64,000 nucleotides of DNA from Fusarium oxysporum f. sp. lycopersici 4287 (GCF_000149955.1 NC_030995.1:1240001-1304000), one strand, 5' to 3'. Shown: positions 34,183-46,884, counted from the stretch's first letter. Numbers and translations: made by a program. The notes: generated by a model not told the origin, from the letters alone.

Positions 34183-35279
34183 GACAGACAGTGCATGTCT
34201 GAGATATTCTAATTATGTAACACCACCAGATCTCGATATAAGCGAGTCAGTTGGGGATGTATTTATGATTTCGAGCGATATTGGCAAATTGGAAAGCATA
34301 AAATCTTGTCTTTAATTAGATTTCGCTGTCAAGTTAACTAGTAAAACGATTCCGGAACGGGTTGTTGTCTCATCAAAGTGTATCAGCCAAGGGAATTGAT
34401 AGCGTAATATCATGAACTTTGGTGGTAATCTTGTACCCTGTGGTTTTGCAGCTCGTGACCGTTTTTGTTGTAAATCTTAGTGATGATAACCCAGAAGTAA
34501 GCTCCGAGCATCTATGTACCATGTATTGATTGACTTCTTTTTTGTAGATATTATTCTTCGAGAATTACTTTACGGCCGAAGTCGGGTTCCCGGCATCAGC
34601 TTCACCACCATAAACGTTGAAGCAGCAGGGATCGCTGAAAAACACGAGATCAGCCATTCGCTCACATTCCCCGAGAGGGCGGTGGGAAACCCCGCTAGAA
34701 GTCACCTGGGGCTAGCGCTCTGATGTCACCGAACAGCCTCAAAACGCAGCCAAAAGTTGGGCTTGCGTGGGTGGCATTTGCCAACGGTTGCGTCTGATTG
34801 GCGGAGAAGCTTTTGCTAGATCTGAGATTGGAGGGCGACTGGGATGGGAAAATGCCTGATGATTGCACACAGACAGTCAAGGGACCTGGCCGATACACGG
34901 GAATGGAACCCTTGGACTTGCACTAGGTACTCGTACTCCTCATCTTTCAGTCTTAGCGAGCCATGAACTTTTGATCTTTTCTCTTTTGTTCCTCAAATTT
35001 TTGTCTTTCACCGCAAATCGATTTTGCGTGATTGTTGACTATATAGATTCCATGCATTGGTCTTCATCGTCAGTCGCGTCCTCTTCGTCGTTTTTCTAGT
35101 CGGCTTTCATCCGTCGGCCTTTGTCGACTTGGCTCTGCGCCAGAAACAGGAATTTCTCTCGAGCCAAGCTTGGGCAGAGCTTATTGAATACTTTGCTGGA
35201 TATATGCAGTTCCCTAGACTTCAGTTCCAAATTCAATCTCCATTGAACTCAAACTGCGACTCGATCGAACTCCACAATC
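34183..35279. other. Intergenic, thiolase / SulP transporter
   Basis: 1.1 kb between two plus-strand genes. The last 250 bp (from about 35030) are pyrimidine-rich and probably the 5' UTR of the transporter. No gene or repeat is seen. Confidence 0.5.
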
Positions 35280-37839
35280 ATGGCCAAACGACCCTCCCAC
35301 AGTCGTACCAACTCCGGGACAGACCACCGTCCTACTCAGCCCAGTGCTCTCCGTCAAGCTCTGAGTGCTCATGATCGAAACGAGAGCGAAAGCCCGACCG
35401 CAGAAGGTTCTACGACTCCCACGAGCGTCCCGGTCGCATCGCCTCCAGATTCGCCAGGACATCCTCCGGGAGCCTCAATAAACGAGATCTTCGCGAACGA
35501 AACAACGCCTCTAATCGATGGGAACAACCTGCGTTCAAACCCACGCCGAGGAAGCGTTCACCCTGCCCATCCTGGTGTCTGCAGCCATGGCACTTTCAGT
35601 CCACGACCTATGAGCCCAACCTTGACTATGAGGAGCACCGACGAGGATGGTAGCGAGACTGCAGGCTCAGGCACGCACATTCCTGTGCTAGACAATGCAA
35701 TTACGACAATCGTGGGTCATGAAGACTGGAAGAAATGGTTGAAGAAGAGAATGCGAACAAAGACAATGGGCCATAGCAGTATGCTGGCTGAACAAGCTGG
35801 TTTCGAGGATACAGCATTCATGCAAGCGCCCCAGTCCCTACGGCCGTTAAATGATATGCTAACTTCTATTAGGTATATTGCGTACTACGTCCCCTGCTTG
35901 AACTGGATGCGACAGTACAAGGTTTCATATCTTCGTGGCGATCTTGTTGCGGCCATTACCATGGCTTCCTTTTACTTGCCGATGGCCCTCTCCCTCGCTG
36001 CGAATCTCGCCCACGTCCCTCCGATTCACGGTCTCTACGCCTTCGTCTTCAATCCCTTCATCTACGCCCTTCTGGGATCCTGCCCACAGATGGTAGTTGG
36101 CCCTGAAGCTGCCGGCTCACTTCTTGTGGGAACTGTTGTCAAGCAGAATGTTGGTTCTGGAGAAGACGAAGACAATGACTTGTTGCATGCGCAAATCTGT
36201 GGAATTGTCGCTGGTATGGCGGGTGCCATGGTTCTCATCGCTGGCCTTGCGCGATTGGGTTTCATGGACAGCGTTCTCAGCAGGCCTTTTCTACGTGGTT
36301 TCATCAGCGCGATCGGTTTCGTCATTGCCGTTGACCAGTTGATTCCTGAGTTGGGACTCGCTGAACTGGCTGACGATGCTGGCGTAAGCCACGGCAGTCC
36401 CGTTGAGAAGATTAGGTTCATAATTAACAACATTCACGAAGCACATGGTTTGACGTTTGCCATCGCCGGAATTAGCTTTCTGGTCATCATGATCTGCCGG
36501 TAAGTAGCGCTTTGTGGCTTCATTTCTGATGCGATTCTGACTGTGTTTTTAGTGAACTCAAGAATCGTCTTCAGCCTCGATATCCTGGCGTTGCCTATAT
36601 CCCGGATCGTTTCGTGGTCGTTGTTGTATCTGCAATTCTTTGCTGGCGCCTCGATTGGGAAAACCAGGGAGTTGAGATCCTAGGCACAGTCAAGGCCGCC
36701 AACGGCCAGCTACTTGCCTTCCAATGGCCCTTCAAGCTCGAGCATATGCCGCACATTCGAAGTGCCATGGCCACATCCTTCCTCATTGCACTTCTTGGAT
36801 TTTTCGAATCCTCGGTAGCTGCAAAGAGTCTGGGCTCAAGTGAGACTATCCAGGGTATTCAGTTGAGTGCCAACAGAGAAATGATTGCGCTCGGTATCGC
36901 CAATATGGTTGGTGGATGTTTCATGAGCCTACCAGCTTTTGGCGGATATGGACGAAGCAAGGTGAATAAGAGCACCGGAGGCAAGAGTCCCGCCAGTTCC
37001 ATGTTTCTGAGCATCATCTCTCTGCTATCCATCTTCTTCCTTCTCCCCTACTTTTACTACCTGCCAGTGAGTACCCTATGAAACCTATTTGTATCACATG
37101 AGCTAATGTCGCCTAGAAACCTGTCCTGTCAGCAATGATCTCTGTCGTCGCCTACTCGTTGATAGAAGAGGCTCCCCATGACATCAGCTTCTTCTTGAAG
37201 ATCCGTGGCTGGACTGAGCTGGGTCTCATGGCTGTTATCTTCCTTGCAACCATGTTCTACTCTCTCACACTTGGTATGGCATTCGGTGTAGGACTGTCGA
37301 TGCTCATGGTTATCAAGCATAGCACGCGACCACGCATCCAGATCCTGGGCCGAATTCCGGGGACAAATCGATTTGAGAATGCTGAAGGTGACAAGGCGAG
37401 TCTTGAATTTGTCGAGGGTTGTCTCATCGTCAAGATTCCGGAGCCTTTGACTTTCGCCAATACAGGAGAGCTCAAGTCCCGACTTCGTCGGCTGGAGCTC
37501 TATGGTACATCGAAAGCGCATCCCGCTCTGCCTCGTCTTCGCAGTACCGACATGAACCGAAACGTCATCTTTGATATCCACGGTGTAACTTCCATGGATG
37601 GATCTGGTACGCAGGTTCTGACTGAGATCGTACGTAACTACCACGATCGAGGAGTGCGGGTGTACTTTTCTCGGTGCCCAGTTCGCAAAGATCACCCTGT
37701 ATGGCGATTGATGTTAAGCAGTGGCATTGTGGAAATGGCTGGCGAGAGACATTTCGTAAATGACGTGGAAGAGGCATTGCGTTTGACAGAGTACGAAGAA
37801 AGCATTGCTGGCGAGTCGAGCCGGGCGCAAGAGCTCTAG
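35280..37839 (+). CDS. SulP/SLC26-family transporter with STAS domain
   Basis: Membrane anion or amino-acid transporter of the SLC26 superfamily. Exons 35280-36499, 36553-37066 and 37117-37839 (introns 53 and 50 nt) give 818 aa. A disordered Ser/Pro/Thr-rich N-terminal tail of about 190 residues precedes the membrane domain, which begins near YYVPCLNWMRQY and contains VGPEAAGSLLVGT and a dozen hydrophobic segments. The C terminus is a STAS domain (NVIFDIHGVTSMDGSGTQ). The long tail and overall layout resemble yeast YGR125W/Vsb1, a vacuolar member, more than plasma-membrane sulfate permeases, so a vacuolar place is possible. Exon 1 may contain a further 51-nt GC-AG intron (35822-35872), which would give 801 aa without a frame change. 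Confidence 0.93.
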
Positions 37840-39011
37840 AGCATTAGAAAGACGAAAAGGGATGAACTAGTGTTTTGAAGAGGTCGTGATGCATAGTTTG
37901 GGAGTGTTGTTGATGCCGTGGAGGAGATACCATTGCAAGAGTTTTTATAGCACAAATTGAGATTATCATTAGAGCCAGCATTAGCGTAACGATGCCACAC
38001 AAAAACAAATACATATGGGTAGTTCTTGGGTAAAACTTTGGGTTCCTCTTTGACTATATACTCGGTGCTCAGTCTCCGTGATCCATGTTGATGCTATCAT
38101 GATACTATACAACGGCCCATGAAGCTTTTGAAAATGCATTACATGTGGGCTAATAATCAAGGAAGAACACCAACCCCTCATCTATCATGCAGTTACCTCA
38201 TAGCGAAGTCTCACATATCAGTTTTTGGACACCTGCGTATTCTGGCCCATTCAACTGCATCCCTGCTCTTGCGACGGTGATGTCAGAAGTGAAAATAGGT
38301 CGAGGTACAGATTCATCAATAACAGAAATAAGGCATGACTGCAGTTGCATAGTGTACGAATGGCAGAAATAGATCCTGTATGGCGATAAGAATTAAAAGG
38401 ATCTATACCTGAAGCGACTTTTACAAAGCTATGAGCCAAAGTCCCGGGTAGTGAAGAGTGAACAAAGGAGCGTCCGGGAATAGTAGAGAGCAGGGATTTT
38501 GACGATCATGAGCCGTTGGGGAAAGCCAAAACCAAGATGCATGTCGTGCGAATGGAGAATAACTCGAGGCGAAGTAAAGTACGTCCACAATTTGGAGGTT
38601 TTGTGCATTGTTCACGGACGAATTGACGTGGCAGATGAGAGAAGAGAAAAGGCCTTGATGGCTCTTGAGAGTCTCCAATGTTTCGATACACATTCTTCTC
38701 TTCCCTAGTCTTTCACTATACCTCACACCCAATCGCAAGCTTGAAACTTAAAGAACCTCAAAGTCAAACTGATTTAGAATTTTGAACAACTCACACACAG
38801 TGGGCTTCGAATCGTCGACGTTAGCACGGCTGAGAACGATGAGCAGAGGCAAAAGTCTCCGTCACAAGCCGATCTAGCACCTATAGAATACGTCTGTTGA
38901 TCCTTTCAATTATAAGATCGTCCGTCCTTGGAAAGACCTAGATTCCATGGGGCATATCAATGACACATTCTTTAACTTGATAGGATCCCCAAGTTGTTGG
39001 TAGCATGATGG
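37840..39011. other. Intergenic, SulP transporter / methyltransferase relic
   Basis: 1.2 kb with no convincing gene. A 69-codon ORF at 38499-38708 has one CxxC pair but no recognisable domain, and I do not call it. Confidence 0.45.
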
Positions 39012-39972
39012 ATGATAATTCCAGTATCAGCAGTGGGAGGTAGCTATTACTGGTGTTGCAGAGTACCACGCAATTCTGACGGTACCACCGACAGTCTTCG
39101 AGATTCGACAGCGTCCATCACATCAAGCATCCTCGAATATAGACACATCAACGGCCGGCCCTTCCAACAGTCGAAAAAAACAGAATATTGGTCTGTTAAA
39201 CTTATTCCGTAACAAAACTGCCAAGCAAGTTACCTGACCATATCCACGGCGCCTACTGACGATGATTATCAAGAGGGGCAGGATATACTGTGAGGAACCT
39301 CGTTTGCTGAGGAGTTGGAGCATGCAATAACCTTAATTTTGAAGACACCACTATAAAATGCCTCTATTTGACGTTAAATATCCGATATCTGTACGGTGCG
39401 ATAGACGACTGGAAAAAGTTATACCGTTAAGCATTTACCCACGTACGGTCAGGAGGCTGGGTCGAAAGTCTTGAGATCGACATCGAAACACACAGCGAGA
39501 ACCCCAAGATCGAGAAGGACGAAAGCCATATTTTCAAGAAATGTTGCAAACTATTCTTTGAACGCGGCCGTAAAACTGGTCGAACTTGGGAGATTGCGCG
39601 GGATGGTCGTCAAGAGGAGTGTATGCGAGAAGCAGGATTTACAGATTTATTTTCCAAATCGTGGAAGCTGCCAGTTGGAGGCTGGCCTCAAGACAAGAAG
39701 CTGAAACAGATTGGTCTCTATAATGGAGCTTTTATTGACTACTCCGTCGACGCTTTCGCCATCTTCCCAATTGGAGAGATCCTGGGTTGGTCGAAAGAGG
39801 AGGTTACGGTTCTGGTCAGCCAGATGCGAAAGGCACTCAGGGAGCCAAGAGCGCTGCCCTATTTTAATGTGTGAGTTTGATGCCAGTTCACTGACGACTT
39901 CAGCACCGCTAACATGTTGAAAGTCGTACGGTCTATGGTCGAAAACCTGAGAGAACTCCTGAGACTGCTTGA
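39012..39972 (+). pseudogene. LaeA-like SAM-dependent methyltransferase relic
   Basis: Remains of a class I methyltransferase of the type common in fungal secondary metabolism. The N-terminal STASITSSILEYRHINGR and EYW blocks are at about 39099-39191. After a gap the fold resumes with RYLYGAIDDWKKLYR (from about 39386), then SGGWVE, ARDGRQEECMREAGF, LPVGGWPQD and the C-terminal VYGRKPE after a 53-nt intron (39871-39923). Two things break it. The stretch from EYW to RYLYG is about 190 nt where the family needs about 300, and the VLDVGTGTGIW SAM-binding motif is not found. A TAA at 39428-39430 interrupts the frame before AFTHVRSGGW; CAA would be the expected codon, so the change could be C to T. 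The gene is therefore inactive as written. Confidence 0.8.
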
Positions 39973-42195
39973 TCCATTTATATCGTTAATTTGATCAAGC
40001 CTGGCCATATGTCAGTACCACCAAATTTGCTACGACTTACTTCCCTGGTATGTTTTAAGTCTATTTGAACTTGGTGGAAAGGCTCGTCCAAGGACTTCAT
40101 CGTACAAAAGTACAGATAACCGAAGAGCACCCATGATCTTCAACTTGCTGGAGACAGGGACACTCAGTTTCTATGCCAAGACTACTGCTGTGTAGCAATA
40201 TTTAAAACGTCGAAAGCATGAAAGTTCACATGATAAGGGATCTAATCAAAGAACAACTGCTTATGCATTATCATTTACCATGAATATTGCGTGCTTTGCC
40301 TTCTACTGCTAGAGTCATTGCCGACAGCCGCATCATATGGTGATGATATTGATATCCACTTGCTGGAGCAACTGTGGCGTTGGGCCAAGACCAAGAAGAT
40401 CCATCTGATGGATTCAAATAGTTGGATAATCCGGGGAGTTGATCATATCATATGACTCCATCGATAGTTTCTCCAGTCAAGGCGCCTTGACCAAGACCAG
40501 GTATCTGCAACTCCCCGTCGCAGTCCCCACGATAGTCACTCCAAGTCTAGAATCACAAGAGCATTACATGTTGAGACTATTTCGGACCCTCGACCACAAA
40601 GATTATAGAGTCGCAACAGCGCCGACAGTCCGGAGCCACCGAGCCCTACATTATGGAAATCACTGCTCATCTCCCGGTTCCCCCACGGCGTAGTAACCCT
40701 CGACTAGCATTGCAACCTCTTAAATTAGGACTCTGACTTCCCTCGATCCACTCGCCGCTCAAGGAATGTCGGTGCCTGGTTCTGGATCGCGGGCCCTAGC
40801 AAAAGACGTCATGGGCTAGCAAGACCGGGCGGTCGGCTTGGCGTTGTAATATTTCCCTTGGGGATATCTTTGTGGTTCGATTGACCAGTCAGATCCTGCT
40901 GATTGAACGCCATGAAGGCCCAAATAGGCAGGCAAATTGTAAGGGAATATGAGATGGGCTGAATGACTTAGACAGTTATTGATGTCTCTCGACGCGGGCC
41001 AGAGTTTACGCAATAAGGGCTTGTTCTGACGAGCTCAACTATTTTAGACTCATTTTTACATTTAATTTTACTGCTGGTAAATGCAAGGGAAGAATAGTGT
41101 TGATGATACGTGACGGTCAAAGTGGAAGTTGTGGAGCCATGGGTGCAAGTTATTGCCTACGTAAAACCAGTTAATTCCCCGAGAAGGGACCCAGCTTTGA
41201 TCCGGTGCCATCAAGCCCAAAGAAATTCCTCAGGACTTTTCAGACCGTTTGAACCGTTATCGTCAAGCCTCTCCCCCACGTCTCTCGATCCTTTCTATTC
41301 AATATGACCACAAGTGACGTGCTTGGGCACGGGGTTGCCGTAAAACCATGTGACATGCTGTACAGTACATCTATCACCTTGGCATGAGCCTCCAGCTGAA
41401 GCTTTTTTTTTTTCACCCTTTCCTTGCGTGCGTTTGGCCAAGAGAAAAGTGGTTGGTGCCGTCTTACCCTCCGATGCCAAGACACGAGGCACTGGGACCC
41501 TTGTATATGGCGCAAATACTCAAGGCAAACCCGGAAATAAGCGTTGAAAGTCAAGTTTGCGTTATGCTTAATTTTAACCTCATCTAATTGTGGCTCTCAG
41601 CAACACTCAACTCTAGCAATATGTCAGCGCTCAATAGCAAAACAACAAGCCCTTGGAAAGACCAAGATGGTGTAATACTTAGCTGTTGGCTATCATCTTG
41701 CAGCAGAGACATAGGTCAGCATCATCCTCCCACAGCCGGGGCCCCAACACGCCAAGTCTCTGGGTATCTTGGCAGCGGAGTCTTGTTCGCAGACTCGTTT
41801 CTTGTCATACGAAGCCAAGCATTTCAACGGAGTCGGCCAAGTCGATCTTGTCCCCGGCAGCAAGTAGCAAATCCAACAGCTCCCCATCCTGGAGGGGATT
41901 GAGGCGATCCTCCGATAGTCCTTGTAAAAATGGAGACTCTTGGCTCGTCCCTGATTTTATGGATGTAGTATCTGCAATAAAAGACGGCTCGTCCGCGCGT
42001 GGATCCTGTGTCTGTTAAATAAACTGTCTCAGTGTCTCGGGTTTCTTGAGATTTTGTGGAATCAGGGTCTCTGAGTTTTCTTATGTGAAAAGTTCACCTC
42101 CTTGTGGAACTCTCACCCCATGAATACGGGAACTTGATACTCAGACGATTCAGCCGAATAAGTTCCTCTTCGCCCTCGAGCGTATCAACTCCATC
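39973..42195. other. Intergenic, methyltransferase relic / NSS transporter
   Basis: 2.2 kb without a recognisable gene. A stretch at about 40340-40450 reads LLEQLWRWAKTKKIHLMD in one frame and could be a protein relic, but I cannot place it in a family. The part from 41378 to 41944 is rich in GCCAAG hexamers (separate entry). Confidence 0.45.
41378..41944. promoter_or_regulatory. Second cluster of PacC-type GCCAAG/CTTGGC hexamers
   Basis: Eight copies in 570 bp (41378, 41437, 41476, 41751, 41768, 41814, 41836, 41939), ending about 250 bp before the NSS transporter start. Two further copies lie at 40384 and 40837. Chance would give well under one in this length. If they bind PacC, this sodium-coupled transporter would be alkaline-regulated like the ENA pump. 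Confidence 0.5.
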
Positions 42196-44302
42196 ATGGC
42201 GATCCCGCCAATTCTCAAAAAGATCGGCCAAAAGCTCTCACCTCCACCATCAACATCTGAAGATGGCCGTGATCAATGGAATTCGAGAGCTTCCTTCTTG
42301 CTTGCGGCCATGGGAGGTTGCGCCGGTATGGGAAACCTAATTCGGTACCCTTCACAGGTGTATAACAACAATGGCCTTCAATGGTTCATTCCATATCTCA
42401 TGTGTGTTTTCCTGATCGCCATCCCGGCCTTGATTCTCGAAGTCAGTATTGGTCAGGCGTACCGTGGAGGGTCCGTCGTCGCTTTTAACAACATCAACCA
42501 CCGTCTCAAAGGTCTCGGCTTCAGTCTTCTATACATCGGCTTTATGGTCAGTCCGTACTTCGTCGTCAATCTGTCCTGGATCATGATCTACTTCCGGAAC
42601 TCGTTCCAGAGTCCACTTCCCTGGGAGGGACGCGCCGAAGAATACTACTACCAAGACGTGGTACAGAACGTCGATGCGATTCCTGGTAATAAAACGTCTA
42701 GCGGTGTCATAGACTACGTCAAATATCCTGGTACCGCCCTCATTGGAGAGACTGTTGGATGGACTGCGTTCGTTTGGTTCCTCGTCTGGATCTCCATTTT
42801 CCGTGGTATTGGCCAGACAGGTCGTGTTGTCTACTTCACCATGGGTTTACCTGTTGTCTTGACCATTATCCTTGTCGGCCGGTCCGTTTCTCTTCCAAAC
42901 GCTGGTCGTGGCGTAAAGCTGTATTTTGGCGAGTGGAACGGCGAGAAACTGGGATCTGGTGACATCTGGCAGACTGCAGCTGGTCAGGTCTTCTTCTCAA
43001 CTGGTGTCGGTTTTGGCTATTTCAGTTCTTATGCCTCTTATAATCAGAAGCATGCCAATGCTGTCATGGACTCGTGTCTCATTGTTGGCAGCAATGTACT
43101 CTTTGAGGGATTCGCCGCGTTTGCTGCGTTCGGGGTCGTTGGATACCTGGATATGATGCCTGTTCCTGGCGAACGAATTGGTGCCTTTACCATCGGGTTC
43201 TTGACGCTCCCCACGGCTATCACTCAGCTTCCTGGGTCATCGTTCTGGGCGTTTGCACTCTTCTTCACCTTGGTAGTCCTGGGATACAGCTCTGCATTCG
43301 CAATGGTTGATGCTGTGGTAACGCTCGTCATGGACACCAAACCCAAAATTCGTCGCGAGTGGGTGGTCACAGGGCTTGTGATTATCTCATTCCTTATTTC
43401 ACTCCCATTCTGTACCCAGTTCGGCTATGCTCTTCTCACTGGAGTTGACCGTTGGATCAATGATGTTGCTCTGGTGTTCGTTGTGTTCGGCGAATGTGCA
43501 TTCTCCACGACTTTCTACCGTTGGAGAGATGTTGCAGGACAGGTCGGAAAGCCCGCCTTTTTCATCTGGAACTTTGGATACTTTGGTGGTATGGTTCTTG
43601 GGGTTGCTGTTGCCCACGCTGTCCAAGCCGAAGCGGGTGCTGGAGTCGGCTTCGGTATCTTCATCGTCTGCTCGATTGTATCTTGTGCAATTGGCAAGAC
43701 TCCTGATGAACTTCCGCCTGCTTTGACCTTCACTGAGGACAAGGGTTTTGTTCGCCGGTTTATCGGCAGAAGCTCTGCCATGTCAAAGCTCTTCGACAAT
43801 GTCTTCATGACACGCTTCTGGTACATGGCATTTTACTCTGTAAGTACTTTCACCCAGTTTGTTGTTTCTAGTTACTAACTGAACGCAATAGGGCCAACAA
43901 CTCCGACGAGATCTCAACGTGATTGTCGCAACCGGAAAGAATTGGAGTATTCCCGCCTTCTGGCCCATCCTCTTGCGCTTCATCTCCGCGCCTGTGCTTG
44001 CCATCATCTATGGCTTCGCCTATCCCGCTTTCTACGAGCTCCGTGACGACCCTCTGCACATCCTTGGCTTCGGTCTTGCCCATATCTGCTTGGTATTGAT
44101 TGGCCTGGGAGTCCTCGTGCCTCGCTGGTACAACGCCATTATCCCTCCCGACCGACGCGAGGAAGGCAAGCTGCCGTACGCTCCCAATGTTCTTTTGGAC
44201 GGCGAGGAGCCTCGAAGAACTGATTCTATGGAGACTGGAGAGGGTCTTGCGGGTTCTGAAGGTGGTGAAAGTGAAGAAAAGAAGGATCAAAATGTGATGT
44301 AG
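42196..44302 (+). CDS. Sodium-dependent NSS/SNF-family transporter (SLC6-like)
   Basis: Member of the neurotransmitter:sodium symporter family, which imports amino acids or related amines with Na+ and sometimes Cl-. Exons 42196-43839 and 43892-44302 (52-nt intron with CTAAC branch site) give 684 aa. The first helix has the unwound substrate/Na+ site as AAMGGCAGMGNLIRYPS, and later FFSTGVGFGYFSSYASYN and the sodium-binding FTLVVLGYSSAFAMVD are present. About twelve hydrophobic segments are visible, and the C-terminal tail is acidic and Ser/Glu-rich, probably cytosolic. The family is well known in animals and bacteria; fungal members are sparsely characterised and the substrate is unknown. It lies downstream of clustered PacC-type hexamers. 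Confidence 0.95.
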
Positions 44303-45752
44303 TTTTGGCATAAAATTGAGCGAGAGTTGATGACCTTGGATTTGTTGCATACACGAAGGAAGGCAAAGGACTTGCCCCAAGTTTCTTAGTTCACACTGTA
44401 GTCAGGTCCTCCAAGGACTGTGATGTCTGCTTGCTTTATCTGTCCATCAAGTGCAAATGCCGAACATTAAGAATCTCCTGGCGAAATTCTTGCAAATTGG
44501 GAAATCTGTTACGCCGACGCCAAGTCTAGATGAACACGGTTGCTGCTATTAAGAAAGCGGGATCATCGTTACTTGGTAGGTGTGCACAGGACGCTCCGGC
44601 TCGGCACCTGAACTGTTCGTGTTGAAGGTGCAGACGATCTGATGTTTCATGGAGAACTTCATGCTCCAATGACTATTGTAGTGGAGGATGTAGAGAATCA
44701 GGCAATATCAAAACCCAGAAGTAACAATACGAGTTACGAGAAAGGGAAATTGCGGAGTCTCCGCTAGATGTTTCAGCGACACGACGTCATTGACACTTTT
44801 TTGTCTGAAACATCTTCACTTTCTAGGAAGGTGGGAAGACGCTGTTTCGCAGAGATCGTCGTGCACTCTGGCCAATCAGTATTTCTTGGCCGGACTCTCG
44901 CCTATCTCCCATCCAATTGTTTCCTCAGCCCATACTCACGTTTATATCTAAGCTTAAGCCGGTCAAACCTCCGTCTTTCTTGTGCGCCGTTGTTAAGGTA
45001 AAACAAGCCACCGACGCATGGTCGACAAGCATTCCTGTTCAATAATTCTGGAAGTCACATCATGCAGGGATCGTTCTCGATTCCGCGAATTTACGGATAG
45101 ATAGAGTCGGAATACATTCATGGCCTGGTTCGCCGTTAAGAGCCAGAAGACTTCACGGATTGTTCTGGGATTCATCTCCAGAGAGTTAACTCAATACAGA
45201 GGCGATATGTGTTTCAACAAAACCTATACACCCAAGATTTGACTCATGTGCTTTCCAACCCGTACAACGGACGCCTGAAGCCGCGACGGACCGAAGACGC
45301 CAAGGATGATCATCAACGGCTATCCCCACGATCGCCAGGGTGACGTGCCCCCCTTTGAAGTCTAATCAAGAAGAGCTGAAGAAGATCACCGGCAGATTTC
45401 GAGTTCGTATGCCGCACTTACAGGAAATATGCATGCAGAGCTGAAAAGATAGGCAACTCAAAAACACTTTCGATGAAACACTTTCCCGAAATGATGCTTC
45501 GGTCTGCCGAAATGGGAGAGTGGCATGATAGACTGAACTTGCCCAGGTGTTACACGATCATGATCAACTCGAAACTTGAGTCTACTCCCAAGGCAGCGCG
45601 TGGACGAATGACGAATTAGGCCATACCACTAGGACACTGGAGGTATGTGAAAACTATATAAGATAGCCTCAGGTTAGAGACCCCAAGGCCTTCCATCACC
45701 CAATATCTTCAACCAAACACCCAATTCTACTCCAGCCCCTAGAACCATCAAA
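44303..45752. other. Intergenic, NSS transporter / VanY-like protein
   Basis: 1.45 kb between two plus-strand genes with no convincing ORF. The last 100 bp hold a TATATAAG-like box near 45655 and a C-rich leader, fitting the core promoter of the secreted protein. Confidence 0.5.
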
Positions 45753-46583
45753 ATGCACTCCCCAACTCTATCCATCTTCTTCACCCTCCTCCTATCCTCC
45801 CATTCCCTCTGCGCTACCAACGAGCCCTGTTACGGGCCCAGCGGTCGAGCAGGTGTATGCATCACCGAAGCGTCCTGCACCTCTGCCGGCGGCACCGCCA
45901 TCTCTGGTGCATGCCCTGCCGACGCTGCTAACATCAAATGCTGCTCCAAGCCAACCTGTTCTTCAGGAAACTGCCGCTGGAGCTCTGATTGCGCTGGCAC
46001 CTCTGCTAGCAACCAGTGTCCTGGACCTGCGCAGATGAAATGCTGCTCTTCTGCTGCCACAGGCTTCGGGGGATATTCTGCACCCACGATCCCAGCTGTT
46101 GGTGCTTGCAAGCAGGTTTCTGTCAACGCTGCCAAGGCGGTGGTGAATCAGTTTCCTGGTAGGATCAGGGAAATTGGATGTAAGAGAGACTGCTCTTGTC
46201 CTGGATCTTCTGACCATTGCTGCGGTCTTGCAACTGACTTCATGTGTTCTGATGCCGGCGGTGTAAGTGCCCGTTTCCGATCATATTCTAGACCAAAACA
46301 TTTAATACTGATGGGACATAGTCTGCTACCCTTTCTGGAAAAGAAATCGCTGAGTGGTGCATGAGGAACCGCAACACTCTCAACCTCAAGTATGTCATTT
46401 GGGGACAGAAGATCTGGACTACCTCTGTCGATAAGACTGAGAAGAACTGGGAGAACTGGCGAACCATGGAAGATCGCGGCGACCTGACTCAGAACCATTG
46501 GTAGGTAAATATTGCATCAACAGTGAGGGCAAATAAGCTAACAGAACTCTAGGGACCACGTCCACGTCTCTTACAATGGTTAG
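45753..46583 (+). CDS. Secreted cysteine-rich protein with VanY-type (M15-like) peptidase domain
   Basis: Secreted 239-aa protein. Exons 45753-46262, 46322-46500 and 46553-46583 (introns 59 and 52 nt). A signal peptide (LSIFFTLLLSSHSLCA) is followed by two cysteine-rich units that each end in a KCC motif (CPADAANIKCC and CPGPAQMKCC), probably disulfide-bonded modules. The C-terminal half carries SSDHCCGLATDF, which fits the SxHxxGxAxD zinc motif of D-Ala-D-Ala carboxypeptidases, and ends with WDHVHVSYNG, supplying the final His-x-His ligand. In bacteria this fold trims peptidoglycan. In a fungus it could act on bacterial cell walls, but no activity can be assumed. The tiny last exon carries the terminal zinc His, so correct splicing is needed for function. 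Confidence 0.88.
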
Positions 46584-46884
46584 AGCCGAACTCGCGAGAA
46601 TGAGGATCTGGAGGTATCTGGAGGCATATTGAAGAACTTCCGGCGTCACTGCGATTTGTACAAAATAGAAGTAGTAGTCGTGGTCATTCAACATCAAATT
46701 CTGTCTAGTCAAAAGTCATATAGCAATTTTCAACACCGTCCGAAGTGTGACTGCCTTGTGGTATCTCGTCTAATATCTACCCTCAACGCCAGGCAACTGC
46801 ACATAACTGTCTCGATGTGTAATCACAATGCCAAGATCAAGTCCATCATCCATCAAAACGCCGGGAATGAAGATTTCACCAATT
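46584..46884. other. Intergenic between convergent genes
   Basis: 301 bp between the 3' ends of the VanY-like gene and the ATRIP homologue. It holds terminators only. Confidence 0.5.

Noticed and set aside
38499..38708. Small ORF with a CxxC pair
   Set aside because: Only 69 codons, with no second metal-binding pair, homologue or gene structure.
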